A stretch of 64,000 nucleotides of DNA from Echiichthys vipera (lineage: Eukaryota; Chordata; Actinopteri; Perciformes; Trachinidae), in NCBI GenBank assembly GCA_963691815.1, contig OY829645.1:44804522-44868521 (forward strand). Reading direction: 5' to 3'. The notes under the pieces were generated by a model, which did not search any database, was not told where the DNA came from, and worked only from the letters and a program-made list of their open reading frames with translations. A program made the translations under genes and the position numbers. Shown piece after piece: positions 12,101 to 21,740 of the stretch (the first letter of the stretch is position 1; the number at the start of each line of letters is the position of its first letter).

Positions 12101-15100
12101 GCACTCCCATGGGGTTGGATGCCTTGGCACACGGGTGGCTCCGTGTCCTCCTGTACGCTTTCCCCCCATTAGAGCTGATCACTCCTACTTTCGCCAGAGT
12201 GCGAGAGAGGGATCTGTCTCTAATCCTGATAGCCCCCGGCTGGCAAGGGAAGAACTGGCTAGCGGAGATATTTCAACTCCTGTGCGGTCAGCCGTGGCGT
12301 TTGGGGAGATTTTTTAACATCCTCATTCGGAGTGCAAGGCTCTATGGGCCTGGCCCGTGAACGGTTGAATTTGTCCACCGCAGGGCTCCCGCTGAGCGTC
12401 ATTGCCACTATTCAGGATGCAACAGCTCCTTCTACGCGTGACGCATATGATGGCAAATGGAGCGTGTTTGAGAAGCGGTGCGTACAAGCGGGAGTTTTGG
12501 CTTTTCAGAGCCCCGCGCCGGTCATCCTGGCGTTCCTAGGTTTTCATTTCAACCAAGCAAGAACACACCAGACTTGACTTATTCAACTGAATGTCCTCAC
12601 ACAGTTTTGTTGGATCAGGTGTGTTCTTGCTTGGTTGGAATGAAAACCTGCAGACACAGCGGGAAGTGACGCCCTTCACTGGATCAGTTTGACACCCCTA
12701 GTCTAGATGAACAGATCTGTTTTGGCCACTAGTTCAGCACACTGTTCTGTGCAGATGAAACTGTCTTTCATAGAAAGACATTTCTTTATTTCTATCTGAT
12801 TTTTATACTGAATATAACAGTGAAATCTTTTCTGTCTGCCACCAGGAACACATCATCCTTATCCTGCACCACAGCCATCCCCACCTCACCAGCACACGGC
12901 ACAGCTGAATAAATGAAGCATAAAGACATGTTAATGATGTAAAGATTGTAAATTGTGTATTTTTTGTAGATAATAAATACTTAGTTTGAAATAATTGTAA
13001 TGCTATTTTTCTTATTTGCACACATCCCATAGATATGTAGTATGAAGTCCCATTTCATCTCATGGTGAAATGAGATATTGAAACAATTCCATTTAAGACG
13101 TTCATATTACATGTATCTACTATTATATTCATTTATAACACTACTTTTGTGAACCTTAGACTTAGGTAAACTCATGTCAAACACCAGAACAGCTCGTCCA
13201 CATGAGTAAAGGTATGTTTTCATAAGAGATATGAAGAATTTGAAAAAGCAGAATTAAACATCAGCGTTTGGGCCAAATAATCTCTTTACACATTGTTCTA
13301 GGACCAATTTGGGCCTCGCTGTACATAAAGTTGAGTTTGTTCTGAACCTTTTCCATATAAAAAACTTGGGTATTATGTTATATGCAAGTACAGAGGGTTA
13401 ATCTCATTTTGTAATTTCATTACAGTACAATAATGTACAAATAACGACTCAAGAAAGACATCTGATTACTTTATATTCTGTTATAAAACTGACATTACAG
13501 CTGAAACGCGTACTAACATATGAGTTAAACACAAAATTAATATTTGAGTCATTTCAAGCAAAAATGCCACAAATTCACTGGTTCTTCTGACCCAAATGTG
13601 CAATTTTGCTGCTAAGGACTGTTGGTAAGACATAACATCTGAAAACAATGATATTGATGTTATTCTTATTCGATTAGTTGCCTAATAATCTTGCGTCTAT
13701 CGATTATCTGATTCAGATCTAGTAAGGTTAAAACATTTAAACGTTATGTTCAGGACAGTAAAACTTGACCGTCAAGTGCTGAATAACTAAAAGTTCACCT
13801 CCAGACACGACTTTACTGTACGGAAACTATTGGCAAAGTGAAGTTCATCCTAATGCCCTTCCTTTAAATGTGTATCCCCAAAGCAATTTCAGTCAAAAGT
13901 AACTGGACAAATAACAAATCCAGTTGCTTTTGACTGAAATTGCGTTGGGGATAACGATGACCTGGACACATGAGAACATTCACAGGCTTTACATGTGTAC
14001 GCCAGTCGTCCTTGTGAAACTGCCCTTCACTGGTGCTTCTGTAATCAGGCAGCGGGCATCACATGACAGCACCCCTACATCAGGACTCACGCATCTCAAG
14101 CCTCAATCCAAGCTAAATTCAGCTATTTAAAATTTCAAGTGGTTTCCGCCAATAGGAAAGCGACACACCATTTAAAAATCCCATTATCACGTTATAGTGG
14201 CATGGGCATTCAGTACACCGTGATCCCAATCCATGGTTTTATTACAGCGAGGGTCATACACATTTCTGTCTCGCACTCGTGTCTCCACATCTACTTCAAA
14301 TCGTCAAATAAATATAAACAAAGTACTGCTTAAAATTACTGCAAATTAGTATCCACTATAAACACTAAAGATACTAACATTCAATAACCATTTAGCTGCC
14401 ACTAAAAGCAAATGACTAATATCCAAAATCGGTCGACAGAAAATGAATCCCCAACATTTTTAAAGATAGTTTCCAAGCCAAAAGACTTATTCACTTCTAG
14501 CATATTCTGCTTTATTGGACCTTTATAACATGTCTGGTTATCTTGAGCCTTTCGACCGCTGATCAGACTAAACAAAGCATTTGAGCATGCAACATCTGGC
14601 TTTGGGAAACTGCCATCTTTGTACAAAAACATTATATTCATCTATAAAGAAACGATAAACAAGACTAGTATACCATTAATCAATTTCTTACAGCTATGAA
14701 TGAAGTTTCTGGAATAATTAAAACAACCTTAACAAGCTGGGACAACCTGTAATGTAAATATTCATACGGACCAGTCAATCGGGACACGACTGATATTACC
14801 AATTAAATGTTATTTAACTTTATATACATCAAAACAGATGGATGAGACACTAATAGACGGTTAAAATCGGCTTTTTTCACCGGAAGTCCTTTCAGTCCTT
14901 GAGATGCTAACTCCTTAGCAAGCCGATTAGCTCAGCTACTTTAACCGTCGCTGTTTTTGACGTAATATTAACGCGACGTCACGATAAAAAAGATTAAAAA
15001 ACAGTACAGTCTCAATCTAATGTGTATATTAATATCCATGTACCGTTAGCATTAGCATAAGTTTAATATAAGTGAGCCTGCACATCCACCGGGTGGTCGA

Positions 15101-15520
15101 CACGACTTCATAAGTAAGCTAGCCGGTTAGCATCCTCCACACATGAATTTCTACCAAACTGTTTCTATATCTGAGGCGTTTGTAGTCGCAGTTGTTGACG
15201 CAATCACGACCCCTAGGCTTAAACAGTGACAAGATAGCACAGCAGCTAATGCTACAGGCGGTGTCGACACATTCAAAATATGTGGGAACACAAGTGACCT
15301 TGTCTCAACCCGCTGTCAGCCACCAGGCTAACGTTAGCTCGCTGCTAGGATACCGCAAAGTAGCCCCTTTCTGTTAAAATGTTGTTATAAAGCACGATCT
15401 GTCCTTTCTGATGAACCTAACACTAATCTTTAGACTTACCACGGGGGTCTTGATGGTTTTCGGTGTGTTGAGGAAGGCTCTCGCACCCCCCGAAACCACC
15501 ACGACTCGCAGCGCTGCCAT
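6024..15520 (-). CDS. cyc1: Cytochrome c1, complete seven-exon gene
   Basis: Haem-bearing subunit of mitochondrial complex III, passing electrons from the Rieske protein to cytochrome c at the inner membrane. The coding sequence joins 15440-15520, 8709-8899, 8414-8540, 8048-8205, 7790-7950, 7402-7502 and 6024-6128 on the minus strand: 924 bases, 307 codons plus stop, the usual vertebrate size. All introns are GT-AG and phases agree at every junction. Residues 1-66 form a bipartite presequence with a hydrophobic sorting segment at about 40-60; the mature chain probably starts near [13 protein letters not shown] (103-107) binds haem covalently, PPDLS is near 178, the likely axial methionine is M226 in GQAIGM, and a C-terminal anchor spans about 274-289. 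I see no disabling change. Start chosen because MAALRVVVV begins a basic, alanine-rich presequence and joins in phase to exon 2. Confidence 0.97.
6339..6920 (-). mobile_element. PIF/Harbinger-type MITE, copy 1 (cyc1 intron 6)
   Basis: A 582-bp element with terminal inverted repeats (GGGCGCACTAACACTGTCC left, GGACAGTGTGAGTGCGCCC right) and a 3-bp TCA duplication at 6336-6338 and 6921-6923. On the minus strand its other two relatives and, on the plus strand, this copy keep a remnant reading like a Myb/SANT-like domain start ([14 protein letters not shown] in the best copy). There is no transposase. Confidence 0.75.
7402..7502 (-). CDS. cyc1: cyc1 exon 6
   Basis: 101 bases after the acceptor TTGTCATAG, with donor GTACAA at 7401. 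It encodes [20 protein letters not shown] and the basic [10 protein letters not shown] stretch just before the membrane anchor. Confidence 0.96.
7790..7950 (-). CDS. cyc1: cyc1 exon 5
   Basis: 161 bases after the acceptor CCCCTCAG, with donor GTGAGT at 7789. It encodes [15 protein letters not shown] and [13 protein letters not shown], the latter holding the probable axial haem ligand M226. Confidence 0.97.
8048..8205 (-). CDS. cyc1: cyc1 exon 4
   Basis: 158 bases after the acceptor GTGTTCAG, with donor GTAACT at 8047. It encodes VEVVDGPDE through [12 protein letters not shown]; the final arginine codon is split with exon 5. Confidence 0.96.
8278..8345. repeat. Repeat fragment in cyc1 intron 3
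   Basis: CGAGCACTTTTCAAAACCTT resembles the repeat at 2341-2640, so it is probably a short relic of the same family. Confidence 0.4.
8414..8540 (-). CDS. cyc1: cyc1 exon 3
   Basis: 127 bases after the acceptor CCCTGCAG, with donor GTGAGA at 8413. It encodes [16 protein letters not shown], so it holds the covalent haem-attachment motif CxxCH. Confidence 0.97.
8709..8899 (-). CDS. cyc1: cyc1 exon 2
   Basis: 191 bases. The acceptor CTCCATAG precedes 8899 and the donor GTGTGA starts at 8708. It encodes the hydrophobic sorting segment ([19 protein letters not shown]) and the mature N-terminus to SLDHA. The last codon is split after AG. Confidence 0.96.
8900..9312. other. cyc1 intron 1, donor-distal end; no feature recognised
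   Basis: Plain intronic sequence between exon 2 and the DIRS1-like element. Confidence 0.5.
9850..10600 (+). pseudogene. DIRS1-like gag-region remnant
   Basis: Several overlapping frames with a gag-like, proline- and alanine-rich composition upstream of the reverse transcriptase. No intact frame; identified by position and composition rather than by a domain. Confidence 0.4.
11200..11965 (+). pseudogene. DIRS1-like reverse transcriptase/RNase H, frameshifted
   Basis: It contains the fingers/palm motif [23 protein letters not shown], and YIDDW (the catalytic aspartates) in a different frame from the preceding segment, so at least one frameshift lies near 11545-11560. After [11 protein letters not shown] about 11720 homology jumps to RNase H (LVRTDNT), implying a deletion. 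Not functional as it stands. Confidence 0.8.
12332..12537 (+). pseudogene. DIRS1-like tyrosine recombinase N-terminal remnant
   Basis: The frame reads [20 protein letters not shown] and ends at VILAFL, where homology stops at an inverted repeat. The catalytic R/H-x-x-R/Y residues are missing. Confidence 0.7.
12538..12715. mobile_element. Hairpin and hAT-MITE-like end at the DIRS1 truncation point
   Basis: Arms 12538-12569 and 12618-12649 are 32-bp reverse complements with one mismatch. The sequence then runs to TTTGACACCCCTAG at about 12690-12704, the type of terminus found on fish hAT MITEs. Only this end was found, so a partial hAT-type element probably replaced the DIRS1 3' part. Confidence 0.5.
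12716..13875. other. cyc1 intron 1; no feature recognised
   Basis: AT-rich intronic sequence without repeats or exons that I could recognise. Confidence 0.45.
13876..13990. repeat. Inverted-repeat module (32-bp arms)
   Basis: Arms 13876-13907 and 13919-13950 pair with two mismatches. The arm sequence (TTTTGACTGAAATTG) and following GATAACGATGACCTGGAC recur at about 16300-16370 and 24575-24606, so this is a dispersed fish repeat family. Confidence 0.65.
13991..14878. other. cyc1 intron 1; no feature recognised
   Basis: No repeat boundary or exon seen. Confidence 0.4.
14879..14982. promoter_or_regulatory. Candidate regulatory cluster (ETS- and CRE-like motifs)
   Basis: ACCGGAAGT at 14879-14887 matches the ETS consensus. 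TGACGTAA at 14958-14965 and GACGTCAC at 14975-14982 match CRE half/near-full sites. The cluster is in intron 1, about 0.5 kb from cyc1 exon 1. Function is inferred from motifs only. Confidence 0.3.
15440..15520 (-). CDS. cyc1: cyc1 exon 1 (coding part)
   Basis: 27 codons from ATG at 15520 to a phase-0 GTAAGT donor at 15439-15438. It encodes the start of the mitochondrial targeting presequence ([16 protein letters not shown]). The preceding transcribed bases form the 5' UTR. Confidence 0.93.
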
Positions 15521-15601
15521 CTTCAAAACTGATCCCTTGAGCTGAAGAGAGGGAGAGACAGGGAGCTGCCGCACCAGCGTGACGACTCACACGCTTCCGG
15601 T
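15521..15601 (-). promoter_or_regulatory. cyc1 5' UTR/proximal promoter with ETS (GABP-type) site
   Basis: Minus-strand ACCGGAAGCG occupies 15592-15601, 72-81 bases upstream of the ATG. CCGGAAG sites bound by GABP (NRF-2) are typical of TATA-less promoters of respiratory-chain genes. No TATA box is evident. The transcription start is not determined. Confidence 0.5.
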
Positions 15602-15748
15602 CGGGGTTTTCAAAATAAAAAGTGCAAACGTGTGTGTCAGAGTCTTGCTCTGTGTGTGACCATTTGGCCAGGCTATTGCACTTGTGTGTTATTGTGTTGC
15701 ATGTATCATATTGTGTCACAATGTTATGAAATGATATGTCATGTGTGT

Positions 15749-16160
15749 TGTGTGGTAAGTGCAGTGGCAGATTAAAGTGGTCATTGGCCCCTAGGCTACT
15801 GTTTGTTTGAGCCCCACACATTATTATTAGAAGAAGAATTCCTTTATTTATTAGTCCCGCAACAGGGAAATTCGCTTTTTTCACTCTATTATTATTCATG
15901 TTACACACACAGGCCTGAAATACACACACATGCACAAACAGGACCTATATACATGCAATTAAGGAGAGATGTTAGAGCGAGGGGGCCCAACAGCAACTCA
16001 GCAGTGCCCAGGAGATGAACTGGCACCTCTCCAGCCACCAGTCCATCATGGTCCACACAGGGACTCCTCACCTAAGGACTGAGCTACTGTTGCCCCAATG
16101 TGTGGTGTGTGGTAAGTGCAGTGGCACATTAAAGTGGTCATGGGCCCCTAGGCTACAGTC
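15749..16160. repeat. Direct repeat flanking a SINE
   Basis: The stretch around GTGGTAAGTGCAGTGGCA with CCCCTAGGCTAC occurs at about 15749-15799 and again at 16106-16156, on either side of the inverted SINE. A related CCCCTAGG piece lies at about 26690. This is a local duplication of a dispersed repeat. Confidence 0.6.
15832..16097 (-). mobile_element. tRNA-derived SINE (family 1), copy d
   Basis: Reverse orientation: (GAA)n tail with GAATTCCTTTATT at left, GGAGAGATGTTAGAGCGAGG in the middle, and a degraded tRNA-like head near 16070-16097. It is shorter than copies a and c because of internal deletions. Confidence 0.75.
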
Positions 16161-16261
16161 TTTTGGGATCCCCACATTATTATTAATCATGCTTTATAAG
16201 AACCCCCTTTATCAGAACCCCCTGCAATAATGCATGAGGTGTCTGGTGTGTGCGGTATAGA

Positions 16262-16405
16262 TATGAGTATAACCTGTGAATATCCTCATTTGTCCAGGTC
16301 GTCGTTATCCTCAAAGCAATTTCAGTCAAAAGCAACTGGACTTGGTTATTTGTCTAGGAAGACGTTTCACCTCTCATCCAAGAGGCTTCATCAGTTCATG
16401 TACGC
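16262..16405 (-). repeat. Dispersed repeat (same family as 13876-13990 and 24533-24606)
   Basis: It contains CAGGTCGTCGTTATCCTC, TTTCAGTCAAAAGCAACTGG and GACGTTTCACCTCTCATCC, the last two being the reverse complement of the block at 24545-24600. Confidence 0.65.
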
Positions 16406-16409
16406 ATCT

Positions 16410-16493
16410 GACCAGGCTGGGACTGGACCAGGACCAGGCTGGGACTGGACCAGGACCAGGACCAGGAACAGGACCAGGACCAGGCTGGGACTG
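16410..16493. repeat. Short GGACCAGGACCAGG minisatellite
   Basis: About four imperfect units built from CTGGGACTGGACCAGGACC. Confidence 0.8.
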
Positions 16494-16760
16494 AATGAAT
16501 GAATGCTTTATTTCAAACATATGAAAAAAAACAACTACACTTGAAGCATGAGTCCTTAAAAACCCTTTGTATGTTCGAAAAGGAGCAGGAAGAAGCAGTA
16601 GTTTATTAATTCCTACCCCTTCTCCACTTAGTATCTAGTACTATAGGTTTTTTACTTCCTGTGCTTAATAGATCATTGCCACCAAAATCATCCCTTTGTC
16701 CCAGTGTCAAATCTTCAGCTCTTATTTTGAAAGCACGCCTCACGTACAAACCGGAACTGA
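16494..16760 (-). mobile_element. LINE 3'-end fragment
   Basis: Read on the minus strand it holds the GGAAGTAAAA, GGGGTAGGAATTAATAAAC and CTCCTTTTCGAACATAC landmarks of fish LINE 3' ends and finishes in a (TTCA)n tail at about 16493-16505. The family was not resolved. Confidence 0.45.
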
Positions 16761-17168
16761 CTCATTGTAGCAAACTTGACGCAACATTTATACAACCTGG
16801 ATTTACGTAACCATTTTTTCGCAGTGTTTGGTAACATATTAAGAAACAAAACAAAAAAATAAAATATAAATACCCACACAAATAAAATCGCTGTTGTTGT
16901 AAATGTTTAATGTTTTGCAATAAATCAGATGTGACGGTGCTTTTGTGACCTTTCAGAACATTTGACCTACATTAAGTTTGTGTAAGACTGTAACTCGAAA
17001 CTAACATTATGACAGAAATCCTTTTATGTAACTGCTATATGAGGATGTACTCACATTGGTGTTATGGCATTTAACGCTGACTTGAGAACAAAGGGACATA
17101 AAGACAAAAGCCCTTGACCCCAAATAACTGCTGAAGGAGAAAACTTTATTAAACCACCATGACCATTA
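16761..17168. other. No feature recognised
   Basis: AT-rich intergenic sequence up to the TA preceding the next transposon. Confidence 0.4.
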
Positions 17169-17489
17169 CAGTTTTTCTCAATTGCTAAAACACTAAACCC
17201 TGTTGTCTGAACCAATTCCTCTGTTTCCTGAACCCACTGATTGAATCAATCCACCTTTTGACAAAACCATGAGCACTTTTCACCTGTTTAGACACGACTT
17301 ACCAACACATTTTCATTGTGATGCACATGTGCTGCATAATGGTGAGCACAGGTGGCAAAAGTCAAACACAATTAAAGCACGGTTGTCACTACTTGAACAC
17401 AACAACTCAAAATTGATAACACTTGTGGCTGATGATGTGAGGGAATATATAAAGTCAGTTCAGAGAGCACTGATTTGTGAGGCACTACA

Positions 17490-19754
17490 ATGGATAGAAA
17501 TCTGAGAGGAAGAGTTTGTGTGAGAGGAGGTCGAGGAGGTCGAGGTGGTCAAGGTGGTAAGCGAAGACAAAGAACAGTAATATTTGATGAAATCAGAGCT
17601 TCTGTGATTGACCATGTTCTTGTCCATGGCATGAGGATGAGGGAGGCCGGACAAAGTGTACAACCAAACATCGGTAGATTCACTGTGTCCACCATAATCC
17701 GAAGATTTAGAGAAGAGAACAGGTAATTATCTTTTTTGACATTATAGTACAGTATGTACATGTTGAGAGCAAATTACTGTCTGACATATTACAGTATATA
17801 CTGTACCACAGTATACTGTAAGTAAATATATGTTTCAGTACATCACTGTGCCAATGTACTGTAGTATTGTAATGGAGGGTCAGTCTAACTGTCTGTGGTG
17901 TTGTAATGGAGGGTTAGTCTAACTGTCTGTAGTGTTGTAATGGATGGTTAGTCTAACTGTCTGTAGTGTTGTAATGGAGGGTTAGTCTAACTGTCTGTAG
18001 TGTTGTAATGGAGGGTTAGTCTAACTGTCTGTAGTGTTGTAATGGATGGTTAGTCTAACTGTCTGTAGTGTTGTAATGGAGGGTTAGTCTAACTGTCTGT
18101 AGTGTTGTAATGGAGGGTTAGTCTAACTGTCTGTAGTGTTGTAATGGAGGGTTAGTCTAACTGTCTGTAGTGATGTAATGGAGGGTTAGTCTAACTGTCT
18201 GTAGTGTTGTAATGGAGGGTAAGTCTAACTGTCTGTAGTGTTGTAATGGAGGGTTAGTCTAACTGTCTGTAGTGTTGTAATGGAGGGTTAGTCTAACTGT
18301 CTGTAGTGTTGTAATGGAGGGTTAGTCTAACTGTCTGTAGTGTTGTAATGGAGGGTTAGTCTAACTGTCTGTGGTGTTGTAATGGAGGGTTAGTCTAACT
18401 GTCTGTAGTGTTGTAATGGAGGGTTAGTCTAACTGTCTGTGGTGTTGTAATGGAGGGTTAGTCTAACTGTCTGTAGTGTTGTAATGGAGGGTTAGTCTAA
18501 CTGTCTGTAGTGTTGTAATGGAGGGTTAGTCTAACTGTCTGTAGTGTTGTAATGGAGGGTTAGTCTAACTGTCTGTAGTGTTGTTGTAATGGAGGGTTAG
18601 TCTAACTGTCTGTAGTGTTGTAATGGAGGGTTAGTCTAACTGTCTGTAGTGTTGTTGTAATGGAGGGTTAGTCTAACTGTCTGTAGTGTTGTAATGGAGG
18701 GTTAGTCTAACTGTCTGTAGTGTTGTAATGGAGGGTTAGTCTAACTGTCTGTAGTGTTGTAATGGAGGGTTAGTCTAACTGTCTGTAGTGTTGTAATGGA
18801 GGGTTAGTCTAACTGTCTGTAGTGTTGTAATGGAGGGTTAGTCTAACTGTCTGTAGTGATGTAATGGATGGTTAGTCTAACTGTCTGTAGTGTTGTAATG
18901 GAGGGTCAGTCTAACTGTCTGTAGTGTTGTAATGGAGGGTTAGTCTAACTGTCTGTAGTGTTGTAATGGAGGGTTAGTCTAACTGTCTGTAGTGTTGTAA
19001 TGGAGGGTCAGTCTAACTGTCTGTAGTGTTGTAATGGAGGGTTAGTCTAACTGTCTGTAGTGTTGTAATGGAGGGTTAGTCTAACTGTCTGTAGTGTTGT
19101 AATGGAGGGTTAGTCTAACTGTCTGTAGTGTTGTAATGGAGGGTTAGTCTAACTGTCTGTAGTGTTGTAATGGAGGGTCAGTCTAACTGTCTGTAGTGTT
19201 GTAATGGAGGGTTAGTCTAACTGTCTGTAGTGTTGTAATGGAGGGTTAGTCTAACTGTCTGTAGTGTTGTAATGGAGGGTTAGTCTAACTGTCTGTAGTG
19301 TTGTAATGGAGGGTTAGTCTAACTGTCTGTAGTGTTGTAATGGAGGGTTAGTCTAACTGTCTGTAGTGTTGTAATGGAGGGTTAGTCTAACTGTCTGTAG
19401 TGTTGTAATGGAGGGTTAGTCTAACTGTCTGTAGTGTTGTAATGGAGGGTTAGTCTAACTGTCTGTAGTGATGTAATGGATGGTTAGTCTAACTGTCTGT
19501 AGTGTTGTAATGGAGGGTTAGTCTAACTGTCTGTAGTGTTGTAATGGAGGGTTAGTCTAACTGTCTGTAGTGTTGTAATGGAGGGTTAGTCTAACTGTCT
19601 GTAGGCCTAGTTTTCCATGTATATGTTTTGTAACTGCATGTTCTCTTTCTGTAGTATTGAAAGACTGCCACATAGGGGTGGGAGGACTTGTGCCACATGC
19701 ACACAAGTGGCAAATGCACAAGATTTCTGTTTTTGTCTTTGTGTAAAGTGCTAA
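17490..19754 (+). pseudogene. Truncated two-exon Tc1/mariner-like transposase
   Basis: Exon 1 (17490-17722) encodes a GR-rich start (RGGRGGRGGQGGKRR) and a helix-turn-helix-like region (DEIRASVIDHVLVHG, REAGQSVQPNIGRFTVSTII, RRFREEN). It ends at a GTAATT donor. Exon 2 starts after TTTCTGTAG at 19655 and continues in phase with SIERLPHRGGR, which is the expected continuation of this fish transposase family, then runs into TAA at 19752-19754 after about 20 unrelated residues. The catalytic domain is absent, so it is inactive. The intron (17723-19654) is mostly the 34-bp array. Confidence 0.7.
17864..19604. repeat. 34-bp minisatellite, about 51 copies
   Basis: The unit contains TTGTAATGGAGGGTTAGTC followed by TAACTGTCTGTAGTG. 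The 34-base spacing was measured between successive TTGTAATGG motifs. Units are nearly identical, with scattered GGG-to-GAT, TTAG-to-TCAG and AGTG-to-GGTG changes and at least two 3-base (GTT) insertions near 18583 and 18653. It lies within the transposase intron. Confidence 0.97.
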
Positions 19755-20060
19755 ATGCAAGTTTTTTTGTTTTGATACATGCATTCAGCTTCATGTCCTG
19801 AGCTTTGTGTTTTCTATTTTTCTATGTAGTGTTTAGTGACTGCTCAGTAGTGTTTTTAATTTTGATTGACTTGGGGCATGATTTGACAACAAAGTTCAGT
19901 TTTGGGCACAGATTGAACTGTTTTGAGGTGGAAGTTTGGTTTTGCAAGAAGAGTCTGAGGTTTTGTGAACGTAGCTTGAAAATTGGGGTTTGTGTTCAAA
20001 GTTTAGAGAAAAGGAGAGAAGCTTTCAAGAAATGTGTCTTAGCAATCGAGATAATGAGAG

Positions 20061-20317
20061 TTAATGACCATTAACTTTCCCAGTGGACTCAACATGTCCT
20101 TTCATTTGTTTTATCCATAATTTTGGACATTTTGTTGTTGTGTTTTTCTTGGTCTTTGAAACACAAACACGTAAATATTTCTATAATTGTTCTTACTTGC
20201 TTTTAGTTTAGGGTGAATTAGCACATAATAACCCTCCAATGAACAGCCTGTGCAGTATGTGTAAAAAGTAGGGTTGCAAAAAACATTTTTGTTTATTATA
20301 TAATATAATTTTCTTTG
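20061..20317. other. No feature recognised
   Basis: Short AT-rich spacer between the transposon and a SINE. Confidence 0.4.
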
Positions 20318-20746
<429 letters not shown>

Positions 20747-20867
20747 TCAGCCCATTTTTTTCAATGGTTTAAATTGAATTAAAGATTAAAGAGCGATTAA
20801 AGAATCCTAGAACTTTTGTGAAAATATTCTTGTCTAGCTACAGAAACCTGAATGATGAGATGTTCAA

Positions 20868-21012
20868 TTAAATTCAATTCAATTCAATTCAACTTACAGT
20901 GCCAAATCATAACAAAAGTTATCTCAGGACACTTTACAGAGTAGGTAAAGACCGAACTCTATGATAAACATAGACCCAACAATTCCCCCGTAGAGTACGG
21001 TGGCAACAAAAC
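20868..21012 (-). repeat. Dispersed repeat R-A, 3' fragment
   Basis: Minus-strand end of the repeat seen complete at 47925-48612. Shared landmarks: AATTCCCCCGTAGAGTACGG, TATCTCAGGACACTTTACAG and a (TTGAA)n tail. Confidence 0.75.
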
Positions 21013-21740
21013 TTGTCCATGTCTGTTTGTTTTTTTTGGTTACGCTTTTATTTTGTTTTATTTCATTTCCTGTGTCTATTCAGCAGCTGGAGCTGTCAAA
21101 TTAAGTGTGTATCTTCCAAAGTAACAGTGTTTTTGGATGTGTGTCTCTATGTGCCTCTCCAGACAGCAGGGCTGGTTGATTGGTTTTATTTGTGGATTAA
21201 AAACACATATTATAACACACAGTAGTCGTAGTCATAAGCAGCTATGACGGCCTCTTAGTGAAGAATAACCAAATACACCATGTTTGCAAAAAGTTGTAAG
21301 CGAGCAACATCTTCGTGAAACCATTCAGACTGAGTTGTGTATGTGGGTGACCTCTTAACATAACACTATCATTTAGAGCCTTGAAGCAATGCATTAACCC
21401 AGTATACCAGGAGATGGCAGCATAATCAAGATAACTTTGAGTTAGAGCTCCAGCTAACGTGATTATTTGATTTATTTTGTTGAAGGCTTTTAAAGCCACA
21501 TTTCACCTGATGAAAACTGTCTAAAAGCAGTAAATGATTCACACTTAGCAAATACAAATAATCTCCAACTTTAACCATAAAAACCTAGTGATTTTAATTT
21601 AGGACAAAAAGAATAGCTTCAGTTTTATCCAAGTGTATAACCCATGACCTGACAGCCATTTATTAACATTTTGAAGATAATCACCGAGGCTTTTCTCAAC
21701 CTCTGATCTCTTTATTAAACACCAAACATTATAAATAATA
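21013..21740. other. No feature recognised
   Basis: No convincing exon or repeat end. Confidence 0.4.

Larger units (their letters stand above)
9313..12537 (+). mobile_element. Decayed DIRS1-like tyrosine-recombinase retrotransposon in cyc1 intron 1
   Basis: In order on the plus strand: a non-coding leader with short direct repeats (about 9640-9760), a gag-like region (9850-10600), a reverse transcriptase ([19 protein letters not shown] at about 11295; [13 protein letters not shown] at about 11412; [13 protein letters not shown] at about 11515; [10 protein letters not shown] at about 11605), an RNase H part ([17 protein letters not shown] at about 11790) and a tyrosine-recombinase N-terminus ([19 protein letters not shown] at about 12405). 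Frameshifts and an internal deletion near 11735 break it, and the recombinase catalytic half is absent. It lies antisense to cyc1. The left boundary is approximate. Confidence 0.8.
17169..20060 (+). mobile_element. Tc1/mariner-like transposon with a spliced, truncated transposase
   Basis: Left end CAGTTTTTCTCAATTGCTAA (from 17169, preceded by TA) is mirrored by the right end near GTGTCTTAGCAATCGAGATA (20034-20053), with several mismatches. Between them lie a transposase N-terminus, an intron carrying a 34-bp tandem array, a short second exon and an AT-rich 3' part. Most of the transposase, including its DDE/D catalytic core, is missing. The exact right end is uncertain. Confidence 0.65.

Noticed and set aside
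15423..15935. 170-codon minus-strand frame overlapping cyc1 exon 1
   Set aside because: It is a different frame from the cyc1 coding exon and runs into a SINE; the true frame gives the targeting presequence.
17864..19604. CRISPR-like regular array
   Set aside because: Units are contiguous 34-bp copies with no unique spacers, in a eukaryotic transposon intron.
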